Positions 5,453 through 9,064 of a stretch of DNA of 9,064 nt are shown piece by piece. The DNA is from CAIOSQ01 sp044359885. Its GTDB lineage: Bacteria > Pseudomonadota > Alphaproteobacteria > CACIAM-22H2. Position 1 is the first letter of the stretch. Every line of letters starts with the position of its first letter. The stretch covers positions 1 to 9,064 of the forward strand of contig JBIKLI010000174.1 in the NCBI GenBank assembly GCA_044359885.1. The letters run 5' to 3'. Made by a program: the position numbers and the translations under genes. The notes under the pieces were generated by a model. That model was not told where the DNA came from. It worked only from the letters and a program-made list of their open reading frames with translations, and searched no databases.

Positions 5453-8263
5453 ATGACGATCGCCCACATCACCGACACGACGACGCAAGCCGGCCGCCTT
5501 TGGTCGGCCCCGGAGATCGTCGACGGCACACCCCTGACGATCGCCCCCGCCGCGCAGGACGGCACGCCGCTGACCGGCATCTTCGTCGAGGCGGATGCGG
5601 GCGCGCTGGAAGCGCGCGCGGCAGCCTGGGGCGCGGATGTCGAGCGCGTCGAAATCCCGGCCGAACCGGCCGCCCGGCGCGATTTCCTCGCCCGCTGGTC
5701 GGCCGAGAACGCGCTGCTGCGTCGCGGCCTGCCGATGGCCCTGCTGCTGCTGCCGCTCGCGGCCTGCGGCGGCGGCGGCGGTGGCGGCGGCGGGTCGAGC
5801 GGCGCTTCGGGCGTGGTGATCAAGGGCTATCTCCAGGGTGCGACGGTCTTTCGCGACGTGAACCGCGACGGGGTCTTCCAGAGCACGGGCGCCAACGCCG
5901 AGCCCAGCGCCACGACCAACGCGAACGGCCAGTTCTCCGGGCTCGGCGGCTCGACCAACGATCCGATCATCGCGGTCTGCCTTCCGACCGACAACTGCCG
6001 GGACGTCAGCACCAACGCGCCGTTCGTCGGCACGATGACGGCGCCGGGCACGGCGACGGTGATCACGCCGCTGACGACGCTGGTCAACGCCTTGCTGCCG
6101 GCCACCGGGACGCCGACCCAGGCTCAGGTCGATGCCGCGGTCCTGCGGGTCAATCAGGCCATGGGTTTGGACGAGACCACGGCGCTGCTGTCGCTCGACA
6201 TCGGGCAGGCGACCGGAGGCAACAGCCTGAACGCGCTCAAGCAGAGCGTCCAGCTCGGCAACATCATCGCCGCCGTCGGTGGCGGCCAGAACGGCACCGA
6301 GATCGTGAAGGAGGTCGCGGAGCTGTTGAACGCGAACCAGGCGCCGAACCTTGCCGACGCGACGACGATCCAGAACCTGATCCTCAATTCGGGCATCCAG
6401 AACATCGACGCGCAGAGCGCGCAGACGATCGCACAGGCAATCGCGACCCAGAACGCGACGATCGCTGACCCGAACACCACCGACCCCGAGGACGTCGAGG
6501 CCGCGCAGCCGAAGATATTCACGCTCGCCCAGGCCTCGGCGACGGGCGTGACCCTGCCCTCGGGAGAGTACACGATCGCCGACACTGCGGCGAACATCCA
6601 GGCTGCGCTGTCCGCAACGGACGAAGCTGGAATCGCGAGGCGGAACGTCCTGCTGGCCGACGGCGCGAAGATCGTCGTGAGCGACTCGGTGCTGGTGCTG
6701 ACCACGGCCACCGCCGCGGTGTTCGCGGAAAAGATCGGCGGGACGGGGAACAACCTGCAGACGGCCTTCGACATCTCTGACGGCATCGCGGCCGTCGATC
6801 AGTTGGCCGACCTCGCTCTCGCGACCATCCAGGCGGCACGAAACATCACCATTGCCGGCGGAACTGGCGCCGATCAGATCGGCAACCCGTATGCGGCGGG
6901 GACCCGCAGCGTCATCCTCGACGGAGGCGCCGGGAACGACGCGCTTGAAGCATTCACCAATGGCGATACCCTTATCGGCGGCGCCGGCAACGACGTGCTG
7001 CAGACCGACGTGGCTGTTGCAACTGCCGATTACTCCTATCTCGGCAACTCGCCGCTGGTGGTGACGGTCGCCTCGACCGGCACCGTGACGGTGACGGCTT
7101 CGGCGAGCGACGTCGACACGCTGATCCGCATCCAGAACCTGACCGGCGGCGGCGGCAGCGATACCCTGACCGGCGACAGTGCTGCGAATATCCTGGCCGG
7201 CGGTGGCGGCAACGACACGCTGAATGGCGACACGGGCAACGACACGCTGAGCGGCGGGAATGGCAACGACTCTCTGATCGGCGGTGTCGGGACCGATTCG
7301 GCCGATTACTCCTATCTCGTTTCCAGCCCGGTCACGCTGAACCTCGAGTCAGGCACTGCGACGGCCGGCCTCGCCGACATCGATACGCTGAGCGGCATCG
7401 AGAACGCCATCGGCGGTGGCGGCGCGGATCTGCTGATCGGCAGCGTCGCCGCGAACACCCTGTCCGGCGGCACTGGCGACGACACGTTGCGTGGGGGCGG
7501 CGGCAACGATCTTCTGATCGGCGGCGGCGGTGGCGATACCGCGGATTATTCCTACACGTCGGCCGGCGTGACCGTGGCGATCGACACGGCCTCGACGGTC
7601 GCCGTGACGGTCACCGCGGGCAGCGATGTCGATGCGCTGGTCCAGATCGCCAACGTGATCGGCGGCAGCGGCAACGATGTGCTGACCGGCGACAGCGGGG
7701 CGAATGTCCTCTCGGGCGGCAGCGGCAGCGACACGCTGACCGGCGGGGACGGGGCGGATGTCCTGACCGGCGGGGCCGGTAACGACGTGCTGAATGGTGG
7801 CGCCGGGACCGATCGCCTGATCTTCAGCACGACATCGGCCCTGAATGGCAGCGACGTCGTCCAGAGCTTCTCGGCCGCCGACGACCGGATCGACTTCCAG
7901 TTCGGCGAGGCCGATGGTCTCGCGCAGTCCGCCTTGCGCGGCAGCGGTATCAATTACGCCGAAGTCGCCGCGGGCGGCACGATCGGCACCAATGTCGGTC
8001 TTGTCGTCATCACGACGGCGGCGACCGAATTGAGCACCAATCAGGCGCTCGTCTTCGCGGACGGCCTGAGCGCCACCATCGCCGAACAGGACGTGCTTTT
8101 CGTCGTCTTCAGCAATGGAACCAATGCCGGCATCTATCGCGTGAGCGACTCGGACGATCTGGGCACCGCGTTCGACTCGGCCGAGTTGCTCGTGACGCTC
8201 AACGGCGTGACAAGCGCCAGCAGCCTCTCGGCGACCAACTTCATCGACTTCCAGGCGACCTGA
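5453..8263 (+). CDS. Large RTX-repeat surface protein with internal lipobox, probable type I secretion substrate
   Basis: This predicted protein of 936 residues is probably exported to the cell surface or medium. Regions in order: residues 1-90 are acidic, predicted soluble and unrecognised; 91-105 (RRGLPMALLLLPLAAC) resemble a lipoprotein signal with Cys105; 106-114 are nine glycines. At 121-175 is a small beta domain with the calcium-loop-like D135-N137-D139-G140 (DVNRDGV), similar to SdrD-B or carboxypeptidase-regulatory-like folds. Residues 176-468 are Ala/Thr/Asn-rich with helical stretches and contain the VITPLTTLVNAL motif common beside such domains. About 469-790 hold 17 clear and 3 degenerate RTX nonapeptides (GGxGxDxLx), which bind calcium in a parallel beta roll, split by three ADYSY-containing inserts. 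About 790-936 form a terminal domain with VQSFSAADDRIDF and a hydrophobic end (NFIDFQAT), typical of type I secretion substrates. No enzymatic motif was seen. A structural or adhesin role is inferred. Confidence 0.88.
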   Translation: MTIAHITDTTTQAGRLWSAPEIVDGTPLTIAPAAQDGTPLTGIFVEADAGALEARAAAWGADVERVEIPAEPAARRDFLARWSAENALLRRGLPMALLLLPLAACGGGGGGGGGSSGASGVVIKGYLQGATVFRDVNRDGVFQSTGANAEPSATTNANGQFSGLGGSTNDPIIAVCLPTDNCRDVSTNAPFVGTMTAPGTATVITPLTTLVNALLPATGTPTQAQVDAAVLRVNQAMGLDETTALLSLDIGQATGGNSLNALKQSVQLGNIIAAVGGGQNGTEIVKEVAELLNANQAPNLADATTIQNLILNSGIQNIDAQSAQTIAQAIATQNATIADPNTTDPEDVEAAQPKIFTLAQASATGVTLPSGEYTIADTAANIQAALSATDEAGIARRNVLLADGAKIVVSDSVLVLTTATAAVFAEKIGGTGNNLQTAFDISDGIAAVDQLADLALATIQAARNITIAGGTGADQIGNPYAAGTRSVILDGGAGNDALEAFTNGDTLIGGAGNDVLQTDVAVATADYSYLGNSPLVVTVASTGTVTVTASASDVDTLIRIQNLTGGGGSDTLTGDSAANILAGGGGNDTLNGDTGNDTLSGGNGNDSLIGGVGTDSADYSYLVSSPVTLNLESGTATAGLADIDTLSGIENAIGGGGADLLIGSVAANTLSGGTGDDTLRGGGGNDLLIGGGGGDTADYSYTSAGVTVAIDTASTVAVTVTAGSDVDALVQIANVIGGSGNDVLTGDSGANVLSGGSGSDTLTGGDGADVLTGGAGNDVLNGGAGTDRLIFSTTSALNGSDVVQSFSAADDRIDFQFGEADGLAQSALRGSGINYAEVAAGGTIGTNVGLVVITTAATELSTNQALVFADGLSATIAEQDVLFVVFSNGTNAGIYRVSDSDDLGTAFDSAELLVTLNGVTSASSLSATNFIDFQAT
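5768..5794 (+). repeat. GGC-triplet tract encoding nine glycines
   Basis: Nine consecutive Gly codons, (GGC)4 GGT (GGC)3 GGG, follow directly after the codon for Cys105 of the RTX protein. Slippage would change linker length by whole residues without shifting the frame. Such Gly tracts are common just after lipoprotein cysteines. Confidence 0.85.
6857..7815 (+). repeat. RTX nonapeptide-coding repeat region with three ADYSY inserts
   Basis: The DNA encodes about 20 GGxGxDxLx-type units. The 19-bp sequence GCCGATTACTCCTATCTCG occurs identically at 7025-7043 and 7301-7319, and a diverged copy starts at 7541, giving spacings of 276 and 240 bp. Each copy begins an insert of roughly 35-45 residues that leads through a DVDxLxxIxN-like or DIDTLSGIEN segment back to RTX units. 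This indicates growth by duplication of an RTX-plus-insert module. Confidence 0.75.
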
Positions 8264-8273
8264 GACCTGCGCG

Positions 8274-8303
8274 TGCCGCCTGTCTCGCACGAGGCAGGCG
8301 GCA
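8274..8303 (+). terminator. Strong 13-bp hairpin between the RTX gene and the first small gene (terminator-like, no T-tract)
   Basis: Positions 8274-8286 pair with 8291-8303 (one G-T wobble) around the loop GCAC. The hairpin starts 10 nt after the RTX stop codon and ends 9 nt before the next ATG, and its 3' arm runs into the purine-rich GGCAGG that would serve as ribosome binding site. No T-run follows. It could protect the 3' end of the RTX message, reduce readthrough, or limit initiation of the small gene. Confidence 0.5.
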
Positions 8304-8312
8304 GGCCCCGCG

Positions 8313-8552
8313 ATGGCGATGAACCGGAGCTTCACCTTCGAAGGGCGCGATTACGACACCGATTCGATGTCGCCCGAGTCGCGCGCGTTGCTGCAGGCTC
8401 TTGCCTTCGCCCAGGAACGGCTGCAGGAGCTGACCAACCAGCAGGCGCTGCTGATCCGCGCGCGCAACGGCTATATCCTCGACCTCAAGACCGAGATCGA
8501 GGCACGCGAGGCCGCGAAGGTGGATGTCAGCGCGCTGCTCGTCTCGGAGTAG
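8313..8552 (+). CDS. Small coiled-coil protein, DUF6447-like, first of a tandem pair
   Basis: This 79-residue, predicted cytoplasmic protein has no signal peptide or membrane segment. A short beta-like start (SFTFEGRDYDTDSMS) leads into one long amphipathic helix of about residues 20-70 with heptad-like Leu/Ala spacing, ending near RARNGYILDLKTEI. It shares about 19 of 54 ungapped positions with the next gene, including G, D, S, F-A, L-Q-x-L, A-R-N-x-Y and L-K-x-E, so the two are paralogues. The pattern resembles, from memory, the small uncharacterised DUF6447 family; this needs a profile search. The ATG at 8313 has a weak site (GGCAGG, 8300-8305) at 7 nt; ATG 8319 is an alternative two codons on. 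Its place between an RTX gene and a sugar epimerase suggests an accessory role, but the function is unknown. Confidence 0.8.
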   Translation: MAMNRSFTFEGRDYDTDSMSPESRALLQALAFAQERLQELTNQQALLIRARNGYILDLKTEIEAREAAKVDVSALLVSE

Positions 8553-8554
8553 GG

Positions 8555-8561
8555 GGGAGGA
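8555..8561 (+). promoter_or_regulatory. Ribosome binding site of the second small gene
   Basis: GGGAGGA lies 6 nt before the GTG at 8568, just after the stop codon of the first small gene. It supports the GTG start and a two-gene operon. Confidence 0.7.
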
Positions 8562-8567
8562 CAAGGC

Positions 8568-8762
8568 GTGCCGAAGCTGGTGGTCGACGGGCTGGAGATC
8601 GACAGCACCGAATTGTCCGAGCGCGGGCTGGCGCAGCTGGCCAGCCTGCAATTCGCCGAGCAGCAGCTGCAGCGGCTGCGGCAGGAGATCGCGGTCTACA
8701 CCCTGGCCCGGAACACCTATCTTGCTGCCCTGAAGGGCGAACTCGCCAAGACCGGCGGCTGA
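8568..8762 (+). CDS. Small coiled-coil protein, DUF6447-like, second of a tandem pair
   Basis: This 64-residue protein starts at GTG 8568, supported by a strong ribosome binding site. It has the same plan as its upstream paralogue. A short strand-turn start (LVVDGLEIDSTELS) is followed by a continuous amphipathic helix (about residues 18-58) rich in Gln, Leu, Ala and Glu, with the shared LARNTYLAALKGEL end. It lacks the 10-15 residue C-terminal tail of the first copy. The 15-nt gap between them implies one transcript. The likely family is DUF6447-like (recalled, not searched); its function is unknown. A helical hairpin or coiled-coil dimer, possibly a heterodimer of the two copies, is a reasonable guess. 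Confidence 0.82.
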   Translation: MPKLVVDGLEIDSTELSERGLAQLASLQFAEQQLQRLRQEIAVYTLARNTYLAALKGELAKTGG

Positions 8763-8796
8763 GTCGCCCAAGCGACGCCCGCCCGAGGTTCCCCAC

Positions 8797-9064
8797 ATGA
8801 AGATCCTGGTCACCGGCAGCGCCGGATTCATCGGTTTCCATGTCTGCCGACGGCTGCTCGCCGACGGGCACGACGTCGCCGGGATCGACGCGATGGTCCC
8901 CTATTACGACGTGCGGCTGAAGGAGGACCGGCTGGCCCTGCTCGCGGCCTCGCCGCGATTCTCCAACCATCGTCTCGACATCGCCGACATGGCGGCCACC
9001 GCGGCGGCACTGGCGGCCGAGCGCCCGGAGGTCATCGTCCATCTGGCCGCTCAGGCCGGGGTGC
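8797..9064 (+). CDS. NAD-dependent epimerase, UDP-glucuronate 4-epimerase-like (partial, runs off the right edge)
   Basis: The first 89 codons of an extended short-chain dehydrogenase/reductase are present. The Rossmann fingerprint GSAGFIG (7-13) binds NAD. Asp31 after the second strand (GIDAMVPYYD) would hold the NAD ribose, LDIAD (60-64) is the adenine-contact region, and HLAAQAGV sits at the window end. The YYDVRLK sequence with a following RL pair is typical of UDP-glucuronate 4-epimerases (CapI/LspL type) more than of GalE or dTDP-glucose dehydratases. These enzymes make UDP-galacturonate for capsule, exopolysaccharide or lipopolysaccharide. The ATG at 8797 has GAGG at 8784-8787. The catalytic Tyr-x-x-x-Lys lies outside the window. 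Confidence 0.9.
   Translation, partial: MKILVTGSAGFIGFHVCRRLLADGHDVAGIDAMVPYYDVRLKEDRLALLAASPRFSNHRLDIADMAATAAALAAERPEVIVHLAAQAGV

Noticed and set aside
6857..7815. Regularly repeated DNA considered as a CRISPR array
   Set aside because: The repeats are in frame, encode GGxGxDxLx units, and vary in length and spacing; they are protein repeats.
7349..8335. A 328-codon open frame on the minus strand opposite the RTX region
   Set aside because: It mirrors the RTX repeats in antisense, and has no motif or ribosome binding site of its own.
8763..8776. Small hairpin GTCGC-CCAA-GCGAC between the second small gene and the epimerase
   Set aside because: A 5-bp stem is expected by chance in DNA this GC-rich, and no T-tract follows.

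Overview
The window is very GC-rich, uses GTG starts freely, and encodes families common in soil and plant-associated bacteria. It looks like an alphaproteobacterial chromosome (Rhodospirillales- or Rhizobiales-like). That placement is an inference from composition and gene content. No RNA gene, insertion sequence, phage gene or CRISPR array is visible. Genes are tightly packed, and the largest gap is 278 bp.

Left part (1-5174) is metabolic. A xanthine-dehydrogenase/CoxL-family molybdenum hydroxylase large subunit runs leftward off the edge (1988 to 1). It diverges from a fumarylacetoacetate-hydrolase-family gene (2107-2952) across a 118-bp spacer that carries plausible back-to-back promoters. 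An AzlC/AzlD amino-acid exporter pair follows (3011-4007, overlapping by 17 nt), then a malate/lactate/ureidoglycolate-type dehydrogenase (4071-5174). Hydroxylase, C-C hydrolase, exporter and 2-hydroxyacid or ureidoglycolate dehydrogenase would fit breakdown of an aromatic or N-containing compound, but no substrate can be named from this window.

Right part (5175-9064) concerns the cell surface. After a gap containing a palindromic element lies a 936-residue RTX protein (5453-8263). It has an unrecognised N-terminal region of about 90 residues, an internal lipobox-like hydrophobic segment, a Gly tract, a calcium-loop-containing beta domain, three RTX blocks divided by related beta inserts, and a C-terminus typical of type I secretion substrates. 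A strong hairpin separates it from two tandem small paralogous coiled-coil genes (8313-8552 and 8568-8762). The window ends in the start of a UDP-glucuronate-4-epimerase-like gene (8797 onward), which suggests a polysaccharide locus.

The most unusual unit is the RTX protein with an internal lipobox together with the pair of small paralogues beside a nucleotide-sugar epimerase. It could be a surface protein plus accessory factors; this is a hypothesis, not something shown by the sequence.
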